This document shows, one piece after another, positions 17,626-26,794 of a DNA stretch of 46,273 nucleotides. The first letter of the stretch is position 1; the number at the start of each line of letters is the position of its first letter. The stretch spans positions 1 to 46,273 of the forward strand of contig DATGUF010000030.1 of assembly GCA_035301485.1 (NCBI GenBank). The letters are read 5' to 3'. A program made the position numbers and the translations under genes. The notes under the pieces were generated by a model that was not told where the DNA came from, searched no databases, and was given only the letters and a program-made list of their open reading frames with translations. Source of the stretch: CALEAR01 sp035301485 (GTDB taxonomy: Bacteria; Pseudomonadota; Gammaproteobacteria; Pseudomonadales; Alcanivoracaceae).

Positions 17626-18507
17626 TTACTGTTCGTACAATTCGCAGGCGCGAGCGTGGCCAGCCGTGCAAGCTTTGCCGTAATAGGCATTAGCCAGTGC
17701 GCGGTTTTGTTTTACGCCGGCGCCGTTATCGTGGATGACTCCCAACGTATACAAGGAAGCCGGATGGTTTTTCTCGGCTGCATCCATAAACCATTGGCGT
17801 GCGATGCGAGCATTGGGCTTCACCCCTTTGCCACCAAAATAGGCGATACCCACTTTATATTGGGCCACGGTAGCCCCTTGTTTGGCGGCTTTTTTAAACC
17901 AATACAGTGAGCGTTCTGCATCTTGCAAGGTGGGTTCGGTGTCGTAAAGGGTGCCCAGTGCTTGTTGGGCATTGCGGTGCCCTTGCTCAGCCGCTTGTAG
18001 CCACCATTTTTCCGCTTCTTGTGGGTTTTCTTTGATTTGCATGTTAGCCACGCCAAGGTTGTATTGTGCTTCACGCTCGCCCTGGTTGGCTGCGGCCTCC
18101 CACCAATACAGCGCTTCCTCGAAGTTGGCTTTTACGCCTTCTCCTTGCAGGTACATCAAGCCTAAATTGTTTTGTGCAGCAGGAAGTTCTTGCATAGCGG
18201 CTTTCTCATACCAATACACCGCTTTTTCAAAGCTGAAATCGCCACCGAGGCCGTTTTTATAAAAATTGCCAAGGCTGTTTTGGGCTTCTGCATGGCCTTG
18301 AGCTGCTGCCAGTTCATACCACTGGCGTGCTTCACTGTAATCTTTTTCCACGCCTTTACCGGTTTGGTAGTGGGTGCCCAGCAAATACTGGGCGGCTGCA
18401 TCGCCTTCTTCAGCAGCGGTGTACTGCTGTGGCGAAGGCGCGGTGGCGCAACCCGCTAACAGCAAAAATAACGATGAAACAAAAAGTGTTATAAAACGTG
18501 TTTTCAT
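17626..18507 (-). CDS. Sel1-repeat lipoprotein
   Basis: A 293-residue predicted lipoprotein (lipobox LAGC, Cys20) made of about seven tandem Sel1-like (TPR-type) repeats of some 36 residues, each with the pattern A-x-x-x-L-G-x-x-Y and A-x-x-W-Y/W-x-x-A-A, for example residues 37-72 and 73-108. Such solenoids serve protein-protein contacts; some envelope members assist cell-wall or surface processes. It lies 17 bp downstream of tamB on the same strand, so it may be the last gene of a tamA-tamB-Sel1 transcript. Confidence 0.82.
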   Translation of the reverse strand: MKTRFITLFVSSLFLLLAGCATAPSPQQYTAAEEGDAAAQYLLGTHYQTGKGVEKDYSEARQWYELAAAQGHAEAQNSLGNFYKNGLGGDFSFEKAVYWYEKAAMQELPAAQNNLGLMYLQGEGVKANFEEALYWWEAAANQGEREAQYNLGVANMQIKENPQEAEKWWLQAAEQGHRNAQQALGTLYDTEPTLQDAERSLYWFKKAAKQGATVAQYKVGIAYFGGKGVKPNARIARQWFMDAAEKNHPASLYTLGVIHDNGAGVKQNRALANAYYGKACTAGHARACELYEQ

Positions 18508-18524
18508 GTTGTGTCCTATGTGTA

Positions 18525-21500
18525 TTAACGCTCAGTGCGGTAAATAAGATCTACGGTTTGCTCTTCAGCGTTCGAGCGTGTTTCTAAATTAAGGTAACGG
18601 TTAATGGCATAACTAAGCATTACCGTGTTCAGTGCTTCAAACAAGCCGATGCTGTAGCGCAAATACAGCCGTGAAGATAACTGTTTGCCTAGCATTAAAG
18701 CGGTGTCCTCAAACTCGCCGTCGGCATCGATGCCCACATCAAGGCCCAATTTGTCGCCCACACGGTCGGTAATAAAATCACCTTTTTCAATCCCGTAAAG
18801 CGCAATGGCTTGCATAATAGCGGCAGCATCGGTGTCGCTACCACTGTCTAAAGGTTTGCCCGTGAGAAGGAACGACATGGCTTCGGTTTCATCCATGTCG
18901 GGTTCGGAATAAACCCGTGAGCGCGGGTCGGAGAGGGTGCCGCCTAATTCTAAGCCAGCGCGTACATTGTAAGCCTTCACATCACGAAACGCGCGTATAT
19001 CAAGGCCTGGATTGTTTGGCGATCCTTGGAAGAAAATAGTGCCATTTTCCACGGTTAAATCTTGCCCTACGGCTTTAAAACGCCCTTCAATAATACGAAT
19101 GTCGCCATTGATACGGGTGGATTTGCCCGGCTTTTCGGTGACCATCAGATCGCCTCCAAAGCGTGCATTCAGGCCAAAGCCTTCTACGGTTACTTCGTCA
19201 CCGAGCACTACGCGCAGCTCGGCATCTATATTGAGCAGTGTTTTATCCTCAATTTCTTCATCTAAAATAATTTGGTCATTGGATACATTGACAGCGCTCG
19301 TGGGTAACTGCTTGGGGCTAATATGGGCTTTTGGCACCGTCACTACCCCGCGTAAAAACAGATCCATGCCCACTAACTCAGCCTGCACATCGGGGTTTAT
19401 ATATACCTCTGCTTCAGGAATATTGGCCACTTGGAAGTTCTTCCCTGTTACAGCCAAGGTAATGGGGCGTGGGAATTCCCCCGTGGTGGGCACTTCGCCC
19501 TTGAGGTTAAGCTTGCCTTTGCCCGATAAAATGCTGCCATCAATAACGATGGGTTGCCCTTGTTTGGCCACAGCCGTTACGTTGCCTTCGCTCAGTGCTA
19601 AGCCGAGCATGGGTATTTGTAGCCCTAGGCCGGTAAGGTTAACGTCGCCGTCGAGGGTGAAATCGGCCAATGTTCCGCCAACGTACAAGTCTGCGGTTAT
19701 GGTTCCTTTCGCCTCACGAATTTCAGGAGACACAATTTCCACCCAGCCCAGCTCGCTCATGTTCATTTTGAAGTGGCCATTAATGGCCTGCTGTAAATGG
19801 CCGGCAAGGGTGCCCTGAATGCCGGTGTGCTCATCGATAATAAAGTTGAGCTTGGTGTCGAAACGTTGGTTTTGCAGGGTAGCGGTGGTTTCAAGGCCTT
19901 CCCAGGGAATGAGGTAGGGGTTATCGTCTCCGGTGTCGAGCTCCACATGGCCTGGGGAAATAGTGAGGCGTAAATCGCCCGCAGCGGGGGCTTTACCAGC
20001 TTGTTTGAAGTTACCCTGGGCATTTAGTTCACCGGTTAATTTTGCTGCTGCGCTAGGAATCAGCGGGTTGAAAGCTGCCAACGGTACAGCGCGTACATCT
20101 AGGTGGCCTGTGGTAGTGCCGTTTTGTTGCCACTGGCCATCGGCACACACGGCTGCATCTGCCTGCTGTAGGCAGAAGTTTTTAATTCCTGCTTTGCTAG
20201 CAGAGGCATTGAGGGTGACGGTTTGCGCGAGGCTCCATAAGCCAGTCATCGGGCCTGAAATATCAAATTGGTTTAACTTCCCAGCCCATTCGTTTTTCTT
20301 GTTAAGTTGGCCAGTGAGGGTCGCTACATGCTGATATTCCCCGGCATTGAAGGTCCAGTTTGCGTTGTGCTGGCTGAAGCGGCCTGTAACGTTAAGTTGC
20401 GCGTCATTGAGCAAGGTCTCGCCTTTGTTTTGAATTTGGTCAGCACGAAAAGCAACATTCACATTGGGGTCTTCAACGCGGCCGCTAGTGTTTGCATCTA
20501 AACGTAGGCGCTGAATGGATAAATCGTTGATGGCAATCTGATCACCCTGTAGGTGGCCCTTTAAAATGGGGGCTATTTTCTTTCCCGTTACTTTTACATC
20601 GCCGTTGATGGTGCCTGTGAAGGAGGGCACAAAGTGGCTTAAATCTCGGATAGCTAACGCAAAGTTGGCGTCAATGTTGTCATTCATCTTACCGTTGACG
20701 TTTACTTGGTTTTCGCCTAAAGCCACTTCTAGTTTGCCTTGCAGAGCACCGTTGTGGCTAAGTTTGGCGTTGCCTTTGCCGCGCAAGGGTTGGGTTAGCC
20801 AAGAGCCGTTTAAGGTGAGCAGCTCCGCCACCGCGTCGATACCTTGCTCGGTGAAACTACCTTGGCTTTTTAGCTCAGCGTTAATGTTGCCGGGGTAATC
20901 TTTAGCCACAATGCTTGGGTCTAGTTTTTTGGCGCTAACAGCTACATCCCAAGTTAGGCTGGGTTGCCAGTTTAAAGCGCCGTTAATGCGCAACGTGCTT
21001 TCACCAACAGTGACGGTAATTGGCTTAACATTTAAATGAGAAAGGTCGCCATCGGCTTGAATTTCTAACTTCACCGCGGGTTGTGCATCGTCTGTGAGCG
21101 CTACCTGAGTGCCTGTATTAAGCTTAAGCTGATAGTTATCTAAATCGCCGCTAAGTGTGAGCGTGCCTTCTTCCACGGGCAGGGTGTCAAACTTGCCTTC
21201 AGGCAAATGTAACGTTAAGGCTTCCCAAGTGTGTTTTAAATCCACCGCAAGGGGGGTGTCGAAGGCCGCGAGCGTGGCCTGTGTTTGCATACGGGTGGGC
21301 GTTTCGAGGGCATGCTGTAGCTCGAACTTGGCTAACGGCCCTTTAAGTTTAAGTTCGCCTTTTGCCTCTTCAGCACCGCCAAATAAGGTTTGTGCCCCTT
21401 CAGGCAAGAGGGTTTGCCAATATACCGCAGCATCTAAACGCAAAGGTTGTAGCAAACCCATTTGGCCGTAAACGCGCACTTTTTGCTCGGTGGTTTTAAC

Positions 21501-22040
21501 GCCTAAGTGTTCAATGCTGAGTTTGTTTTTGGCAATGTTGGCGGATAATTTCACGTGCTCAATAGGAATTTGGCCGCCTGTAGCGGTGGTGAGCATGAAG
21601 TTGTGTAGTTCAGCATTATAAATGTGTACGGAAACGGGCAGCAAAATATTGCCAAGCTGGTCAGGATGAAAGGGCGGTTTATCTTCTTTCTCTTCTTCCT
21701 TTTCAGTGGGCAGTAGAGTGATGTGCAAATCATGCAGTTGTAACTGTGAAATAGTAACACGGCGCGCCATCAGCTCAGTCCACTCAGGGGTGAAGGTAAT
21801 ATCGCTCGCACGCACCACCATGCCGTCGTTGCTGTAGTGCAAGCCGGCCATGTTAAAGCCTTTGTAAACGCTGCCCTCAAAGGTGTCGTAGTTAAGCTCG
21901 CCTGGCACAAAAGGGGTAATCCTATTGAGTAACCAGCGCGTACCCCCTTCGCTATAGAGCAAAGCGCTAAGCGTTAGGCTTAGCACCACAACAAGCAGCA
22001 AGAGGCCAATCAAGGCCCACAACACCACACGTTTTATCAT
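18525..22040 (-). CDS. tamB: Translocation and assembly module subunit TamB
   Basis: A 1171-residue inner-membrane-anchored periplasmic protein that spans towards the outer membrane and works with TamA in outer-membrane protein insertion and lipid transport. One N-terminal membrane segment (residues 6-28) is followed by long beta-rich repeats and the C-terminal DUF490 domain (GGTLSDPRSRVYSEPDMDE, GDKLGLDVGIDADGE, TAL..GKQLSSRLYLRYSIG, ending LIYRTER), characteristic of TamB. It is a little shorter than the E. coli protein (about 1259). The ATG overlaps the tamA stop by four bases, so translation is coupled. Confidence 0.95.
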   Translation of the reverse strand: MIKRVVLWALIGLLLLVVVLSLTLSALLYSEGGTRWLLNRITPFVPGELNYDTFEGSVYKGFNMAGLHYSNDGMVVRASDITFTPEWTELMARRVTISQLQLHDLHITLLPTEKEEEKEDKPPFHPDQLGNILLPVSVHIYNAELHNFMLTTATGGQIPIEHVKLSANIAKNKLSIEHLGVKTTEQKVRVYGQMGLLQPLRLDAAVYWQTLLPEGAQTLFGGAEEAKGELKLKGPLAKFELQHALETPTRMQTQATLAAFDTPLAVDLKHTWEALTLHLPEGKFDTLPVEEGTLTLSGDLDNYQLKLNTGTQVALTDDAQPAVKLEIQADGDLSHLNVKPITVTVGESTLRINGALNWQPSLTWDVAVSAKKLDPSIVAKDYPGNINAELKSQGSFTEQGIDAVAELLTLNGSWLTQPLRGKGNAKLSHNGALQGKLEVALGENQVNVNGKMNDNIDANFALAIRDLSHFVPSFTGTINGDVKVTGKKIAPILKGHLQGDQIAINDLSIQRLRLDANTSGRVEDPNVNVAFRADQIQNKGETLLNDAQLNVTGRFSQHNANWTFNAGEYQHVATLTGQLNKKNEWAGKLNQFDISGPMTGLWSLAQTVTLNASASKAGIKNFCLQQADAAVCADGQWQQNGTTTGHLDVRAVPLAAFNPLIPSAAAKLTGELNAQGNFKQAGKAPAAGDLRLTISPGHVELDTGDDNPYLIPWEGLETTATLQNQRFDTKLNFIIDEHTGIQGTLAGHLQQAINGHFKMNMSELGWVEIVSPEIREAKGTITADLYVGGTLADFTLDGDVNLTGLGLQIPMLGLALSEGNVTAVAKQGQPIVIDGSILSGKGKLNLKGEVPTTGEFPRPITLAVTGKNFQVANIPEAEVYINPDVQAELVGMDLFLRGVVTVPKAHISPKQLPTSAVNVSNDQIILDEEIEDKTLLNIDAELRVVLGDEVTVEGFGLNARFGGDLMVTEKPGKSTRINGDIRIIEGRFKAVGQDLTVENGTIFFQGSPNNPGLDIRAFRDVKAYNVRAGLELGGTLSDPRSRVYSEPDMDETEAMSFLLTGKPLDSGSDTDAAAIMQAIALYGIEKGDFITDRVGDKLGLDVGIDADGEFEDTALMLGKQLSSRLYLRYSIGLFEALNTVMLSYAINRYLNLETRSNAEEQTVDLIYRTER

Positions 22041-23782
22041 AAATCTGGCCCCATACTAATGTGTATGCGGAAGTTATCTGGCCCATCAGAGGGCACAGCA
22101 ACATCAAAGCGAATAGGCCCAATAGGGGAACGCCAACGTAACCCCGCGCCATAGCCATACAGCATTTCGAAATCATCAAGGCTGTCGTAAGCGTTACCGC
22201 CGTCAACAAAAACAGCCCAGGCTAAAGTTTTAGTGAAAAGGCGATCGTACTCTACAGTGCTAGTAAAACGGTGGCGGCCACCAATTACATCGCCGTTATC
22301 GTTGCGCGGCCCTACGCGTTCAAAACCATAACCTCTTAAACTGTGGTCGCCCCCTGCGAAGAAACGCACGGAAGCGGGTAAACGTGTTACCGAATCAGCT
22401 AGGGTGGCACCTCCTTCAAGACGAACCAAGATGCGGCCGCCCGCTAAAGGATGAATGGCTTTTCCAGAGCCGGTGAGTTGTACAAAGCTAACTGTGGAAG
22501 CAAGGTTTTCATCCGCCACTCTAATTTGGCTGTTCACACGCCAGCCGCGGGTGGGGTAAAGAGGGTGGTTGGCGCGTGTGCGCGAAAGGTCAAAGCCTGG
22601 CATCACGAGGTTAGTCGTGTTTTTTTCGTCGGCGACAGTAAAATGTTCGCGTTCAAAATCAAGAAACGGTGTAGCCACCCAACCTGAATCAAGCTCACGA
22701 ATGTAGGCAATACCAGCACGGTACAGTTCGCTTTCACTGGTTTTCGTTTTTTTGCGCTTGTAGCCCGCTCCTAGGCTCACGCGTTCACGGTGTGGGTCGC
22801 CAAGCGGGATGTCGTATTTAAACCTGTATTCGGTGCGCATCTCCGAGGCTTCAATTTCATTCTCGTAGCGGTGGCCTTTTTTATTGGCACGGCGGTTTTC
22901 AAAACCAAAACGCACGCGTGGGCCCACATCGGTGGAATAACCAATACCGGCCATATAGCCGTGCCTAGGCCTAGGTTCAGCAGTGCCTTTAACGTCCACC
23001 GCTCGTTCGTCATGGTCTGTCTCAGATTGCACACGCACATTACGGTAGTAGCCGCTTGAAGAAAGAGATTGTTGAAACCTAATAAGCTTGTGGCTTTCAT
23101 ACATTTCACCTTCATCAATAGGGATGAATTTATCCGCTAAAGATTGGTGCAAAATGTCTTGTTCAAAGGAAACATGGCGAAAGTGATAACGGGGGCCGCT
23201 TTCTAAGGCTAAATAAACCTCGGCTGAATGCTTCTTTAAATCAATCTCGAGGCGGTGGTCCACCAACTCGCTTTTTAAATAACCCCTATCGGCGGCGGTT
23301 TGTATCAAGGCCGCTTTCACACTTTCATAATGGTTATGCTCGATGGGTTGGCCGATTTTGAGCGCTTCGTGCTTGCGCACTTTATCAAACGCTTTGTCGT
23401 GGTTAGCCTCGCCAGAAATAGTAAGGTGCACGTTGGTAAGCAGCACAGGTTTACCTTGCTGAATATCGATGATGACTTCCCAACACTCGTCGGTGTCTTG
23501 GTAGGCTGCTTTTATTTTGGCGTCGTAATAACCGAGCGCCTGTAATGCTTGTTTGCTGTTTTCAGTGGCTCTGCGTTCGATACCGCGAGCTCGCCAGGTG
23601 GGCAAGTCGCACTTTTCGCTGCTGAAATCGTTGTGTGCTTTAACGTTGGTTTTTAGTGCCCCTTCAACCCCGTTAATAATGATGTCGGGGCTAGCGGCAT
23701 ACAGGGCAGGCGATAAAGAAAGCAGCCCAGCAAGCAATAAGGGGCGTTTAGCCTGGAAAAACGAAAGTAAAAAGGTACGCAT
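22037..23782 (-). CDS. tamA: Outer-membrane assembly protein TamA (Omp85 family)
   Basis: A protein of about 581 residues: signal peptide (ending ALYA before ASPD), three POTRA domains over about residues 25-260, and a C-terminal 16-strand Omp85 barrel with FFAGGDHSLRGYGFERVGP (the VRGF-type motif of strand 12/loop 6) and a terminal HISMGPDL. It partners TamB, encoded directly after it. Two starts are possible: ATG 23782, giving a compact signal peptide, and ATG 23824, which adds 14 residues; neither has a convincing ribosome site. Confidence 0.94.
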   Translation of the reverse strand: MRTFLLSFFQAKRPLLLAGLLSLSPALYAASPDIIINGVEGALKTNVKAHNDFSSEKCDLPTWRARGIERRATENSKQALQALGYYDAKIKAAYQDTDECWEVIIDIQQGKPVLLTNVHLTISGEANHDKAFDKVRKHEALKIGQPIEHNHYESVKAALIQTAADRGYLKSELVDHRLEIDLKKHSAEVYLALESGPRYHFRHVSFEQDILHQSLADKFIPIDEGEMYESHKLIRFQQSLSSSGYYRNVRVQSETDHDERAVDVKGTAEPRPRHGYMAGIGYSTDVGPRVRFGFENRRANKKGHRYENEIEASEMRTEYRFKYDIPLGDPHRERVSLGAGYKRKKTKTSESELYRAGIAYIRELDSGWVATPFLDFEREHFTVADEKNTTNLVMPGFDLSRTRANHPLYPTRGWRVNSQIRVADENLASTVSFVQLTGSGKAIHPLAGGRILVRLEGGATLADSVTRLPASVRFFAGGDHSLRGYGFERVGPRNDNGDVIGGRHRFTSTVEYDRLFTKTLAWAVFVDGGNAYDSLDDFEMLYGYGAGLRWRSPIGPIRFDVAVPSDGPDNFRIHISMGPDL

Positions 23783-23971
23783 AAACGGCCGCTTGAAAAA
23801 AGATAAATGTAAAGGACGTTCCATTGTAGTGAAAAGAAAAAACTTGTCAGCAAGTGAAGGTGATTATCTTGCAGTAATTTACGGGTTAGCGCTGTACCTT
23901 GCTGTGGCAGGTGTTTTATTATGCAGCGCGCACTAAAAACATTCGGCATGGCTGAAATGATGCTATGCAGT

Positions 23972-23977
23972 TATACT
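23972..23977 (+). promoter_or_regulatory. Possible -10 box for aspS
   Basis: TATACT at 23972-23977 lies 52 bases before the aspS start. No good -35 element is present at normal spacing, so this is a weak assignment. Confidence 0.3.
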
Positions 23978-24029
23978 ATTGCCCTTTTATAAATACTATC
24001 TTTTGAACGACCACTGGGAACAAACTCTT

Positions 24030-25799
24030 ATGCGAAGCCATTATTGTGGTGATTTACGTGCCTCTCACCAAGGAGAAACAGTCACACTATCAGGTTGGGT
24101 GCACCGCCGCCGTGACCACGGCGGAGTAATATTTATCGACTTGCGTGACAAAGCAGGGTTGGTGCAAGTGGTGTTTGACCCACAGCATGAAGCAGCTTTT
24201 CAACAAGCAGACCGCTTGCGTAGTGAGTATGTCATCACCGTAACAGGGCAAGTTACCTTGCGCGATGAGGGCTTGCGTAACCCACGCATGAAAACAGGTG
24301 ATGTGGAAGTGATGGGTACCGAAATTACGGTGCATAACGCTTCAGCTACACCGCCGTTTGAGCTTGATGAGCACTCACAAGCAGGTGAAGAAGTACGTTT
24401 GAAGTACCGCTACTTGGATTTGCGTCGCCCTGAAATTTTGAAAAACTTCCAGTTTCGCTCGAAGCTAACCTCGGCCATTCGTCGTTATTTAGATGATAAT
24501 GGTTTTATGGATGTGGAAACGCCTATTCTTACGAAAGCCACACCAGAGGGCGCGCGCGACTACTTGGTGCCTAGCCGCACCTATCCAGGCTATTTCTTCG
24601 CCTTGCCGCAATCACCACAGCTTTTTAAGCAGCTGCTTATGGTGGCGGGTTTTGATCGCTACTACCAAATTGCCAAATGTTTCCGTGACGAAGATTTACG
24701 TGCGGATCGTCAGCCTGAATTTACGCAGATTGATATTGAAGCTTCCTTCGTGGAAGAAAAAGACATCATGGGCATCACAGAAGAAATGGTGCGTGGTATT
24801 TTCAAATCCTTGTTAGATGTTGAATTAGGGGAATTCCCCACCATGCCTTATGCAGAGGCCATGCGTCGTTTTGGTTCTGATAAACCAGATTTACGTAACC
24901 CGCTTGAGTTGGTAGATATTGCAGATCTATTAGCCGATGTTGAGTTCAAAGTGTTCTCAGGCCCAGCGAATGATCCTAAAGGCCGTGTGGCGGCGCTCAA
25001 AGTACCGGGCGGCGTAGATCTCAGCCGTCGTGAAATAGATGATTACACAAAATATGTGGGCATTTATGGTGCGAAAGGGTTGGCTTACATTAAGGTTAAC
25101 GATCTTGAGGCGGGCGAAGAAGGCTTGCAGTCACCAATTCTTAAGTTCTTAACGCCTGCAGCCATTGAAGGCATTCTAGAGCGCACAGAAGCCGCCACGG
25201 GCGATCTTATTTTCTTCGGCGCAGATAAAGCAGACATTGTGAACGAAGCACTGGGTGCGTTGCGTGTGCGTCTAGGCCACGACCGTGATTTGCTCGAAAG
25301 CGAGTGGGCACCTTTATGGGTGGTGGATTTCCCCATGTTTGAAGAAGGTGACGACGGTAAGTGGGCAGCGATGCATCACCCCTTCACGCAGCCTTCTTGC
25401 ACTGTTGAAGAGCTCCTTGAAGCTCCTGAGAAGGCACTGTCACGTGCTTACGACATGGTGCTTAACGGCACTGAGTTAGGTGGTGGTTCTATTCGTATTC
25501 ACGATAAGAAAATGCAAAGTGCCATTTTCCAAGTGCTGGGTATTGAGCAAGAAGAAGCCCAAGAGAAATTTGGTTTCTTACTCGATGCTTTACAGTATGG
25601 TGCACCGCCGCATGGAGGTTTAGCGTTTGGTTTAGACCGCATGGTAATGCTGATGACGGGCTGCGACTCTATTCGCGACGTCATTGCATTCCCGAAAACA
25701 CAAACAGCGTCTTGCCCCATGACACACGCACCTGCCGCAGTGCCTAACGCACAATTACGTGAGTTAGGTATTGGTATTAGAAAGAAAGAAGCAGAGTAA
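24030..25799 (+). CDS. aspS: Aspartyl-tRNA synthetase, possibly non-discriminating
   Basis: A 589-residue class IIb aminoacyl-tRNA synthetase. The N-terminal OB-fold anticodon domain (to about residue 105) is followed by the catalytic core with FMDVETPILTKATPEGARDYLVP, the motif 2 stretch FRDEDLRADRQPEFTQID, the bacterial GAD insertion and motif 3 GGLAFGLDRMVMLM. The start at 24030 gives the N-terminus MRSHYCGDLR, which aligns with other AspRS; the frame stays open upstream. His30 in RRRDHGG and Gly81 occupy positions where, in Pseudomonas-type enzymes, His and Gly go with charging of both tRNA-Asp and tRNA-Asn, while E. coli has Leu at the first position. yebC follows 75 bp downstream. Confidence 0.96.
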   Translation: MRSHYCGDLRASHQGETVTLSGWVHRRRDHGGVIFIDLRDKAGLVQVVFDPQHEAAFQQADRLRSEYVITVTGQVTLRDEGLRNPRMKTGDVEVMGTEITVHNASATPPFELDEHSQAGEEVRLKYRYLDLRRPEILKNFQFRSKLTSAIRRYLDDNGFMDVETPILTKATPEGARDYLVPSRTYPGYFFALPQSPQLFKQLLMVAGFDRYYQIAKCFRDEDLRADRQPEFTQIDIEASFVEEKDIMGITEEMVRGIFKSLLDVELGEFPTMPYAEAMRRFGSDKPDLRNPLELVDIADLLADVEFKVFSGPANDPKGRVAALKVPGGVDLSRREIDDYTKYVGIYGAKGLAYIKVNDLEAGEEGLQSPILKFLTPAAIEGILERTEAATGDLIFFGADKADIVNEALGALRVRLGHDRDLLESEWAPLWVVDFPMFEEGDDGKWAAMHHPFTQPSCTVEELLEAPEKALSRAYDMVLNGTELGGGSIRIHDKKMQSAIFQVLGIEQEEAQEKFGFLLDALQYGAPPHGGLAFGLDRMVMLMTGCDSIRDVIAFPKTQTASCPMTHAPAAVPNAQLRELGIGIRKKEAE

Positions 25800-25804
25800 A
25801 AATG

Positions 25805-25829
25805 AGCGGCTCGCGTTGCGGGCCGCTTT
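25805..25829 (+). terminator. Hairpin between aspS and yebC
   Basis: AGCGGCTCGC (25805-25814) pairs with GCGGGCCGCT (25818-25827), ten pairs with one G-U, followed by only a few T residues. It may partly end aspS transcription and let some through to yebC. Confidence 0.5.
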
Positions 25830-25873
25830 CCCCGTTCATGCCATGCTAAATATTGTTTCGATGAGAGGGAGTT

Positions 25874-26614
25874 ATGGCCGGTCATAGTAAATGGTCAAAC
25901 ATTCGCCACCGCAAAGCGGCTCAAGATGCCAAGCGCGGTAAAATTTTCACCAAACTTATTCGTGAAATCACAGTAGCTGCCCGCGAAGGTGGCGGTGAAG
26001 TAGCGGATAACCCACGCCTGCGTGCAGTGGTAGATAAAGCGCTGTCTGCGAACATGACGCGTGACACCATCGAGCGTGCCATTAAACGCGGCACCGGTGA
26101 AGATGATGGCGGCAACATGTCTGAAATCACCTACGAAGGCTACGGCCCAGGTGGTGTGGCAGTGTTGGTGGAAACCATGACGGACAACGTTAACCGCACA
26201 GTGGGTGAAGTGCGTCACGCCTTCACTAAGCACGGCGGCAACCTTGGTACCGATGGCTCGGTGGCGTACCTGTTTAGCAAGCGCGGGGAAATTGTTTTCC
26301 CACCGGGTGCTGATGAAGACCAGCTCATTGAAGTGGCCTTAGAATCAGGTGCAGAAGATGTGGAAGCTGAAGAGGACGGTTCTTTTCTTGTGGTGACAGC
26401 GCCGGATAACTCATTTGGCCAGGTGGTGGATGCCTTGCGTGCTGCAGAGCTTGAGTTTGCCAACGCAGAAGTAACGATGCACCCTAGCACCCTCGCAGAA
26501 GTAGATATGGAAACCGCCGAGGTCGTGGCAAAAATGATCGACATGCTAGAGGATCTCGACGACGTACAGGAAGTGTACACAAACGTGGACTACCCAGAAG
26601 AGTTTGAGGGCTAA
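25874..26614 (+). CDS. yebC: YebC/TACO1 family protein
   Basis: A 246-residue protein of the YebC/TACO1 family. The N-terminal hallmark MAGHSKWSNIRHRKAAQDAK and the following KIFTKLIREI are nearly invariant; three domains and an acidic C-terminus (DLDDVQEVYTNVDYPEEFEG in parts) follow. It was long annotated as a transcription regulator; recent work on the family supports a role on the ribosome in relieving stalling, for example at proline runs. A GAGGGAG ribosome site precedes the ATG. In many relatives yebC is followed by ruvC-ruvA-ruvB; here the next gene is nadA. Confidence 0.95.
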   Translation: MAGHSKWSNIRHRKAAQDAKRGKIFTKLIREITVAAREGGGEVADNPRLRAVVDKALSANMTRDTIERAIKRGTGEDDGGNMSEITYEGYGPGGVAVLVETMTDNVNRTVGEVRHAFTKHGGNLGTDGSVAYLFSKRGEIVFPPGADEDQLIEVALESGAEDVEAEEDGSFLVVTAPDNSFGQVVDALRAAELEFANAEVTMHPSTLAEVDMETAEVVAKMIDMLEDLDDVQEVYTNVDYPEEFEG

Positions 26615-26717
26615 ATCATCAGCTTTCATAACTTTGCCATTGGAGTGCCACGGTCACTGGCACATAAAGCAGCAAACTAGGTGAATAAATGTTCATCCGT
26701 GTGAAATTAAAAGTTTG

Positions 26718-26726
26718 TGCTATTAT
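26718..26726 (+). promoter_or_regulatory. Extended -10 promoter of nadA
   Basis: TGC followed by TATTAT (26718-26726) is an extended -10 element; no -35 is needed for this class. It would give a 5' leader of about 60 bases before the nadA start. Confidence 0.45.
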
Positions 26727-26767
26727 GTGCGCCCGAAAGCCTACCAGGCTATGAATTAACTCGTTGG

Positions 26768-26792
26768 AAGGAAAGGGGCAAACCCTCACCTT
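26768..26792 (+). promoter_or_regulatory. Leader hairpin directly before the nadA start
   Basis: AAGG (26768-26771) pairs with CCTT (26789-26792) and AGGG (26774-26777) with CCCT (26783-26786), with a 2x2 internal loop and a 5-base top loop. It encloses the only purine-rich, Shine-Dalgarno-like tract near the start codon and ends two bases before the ATG. Confidence 0.4.
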
Positions 26793-26794
26793 AG

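Noticed and set aside
19012..19818. 268-codon open frame antisense to tamB
   Set aside because: It lies fully within the well-supported tamB gene and shows no recognisable domain or ribosome site.
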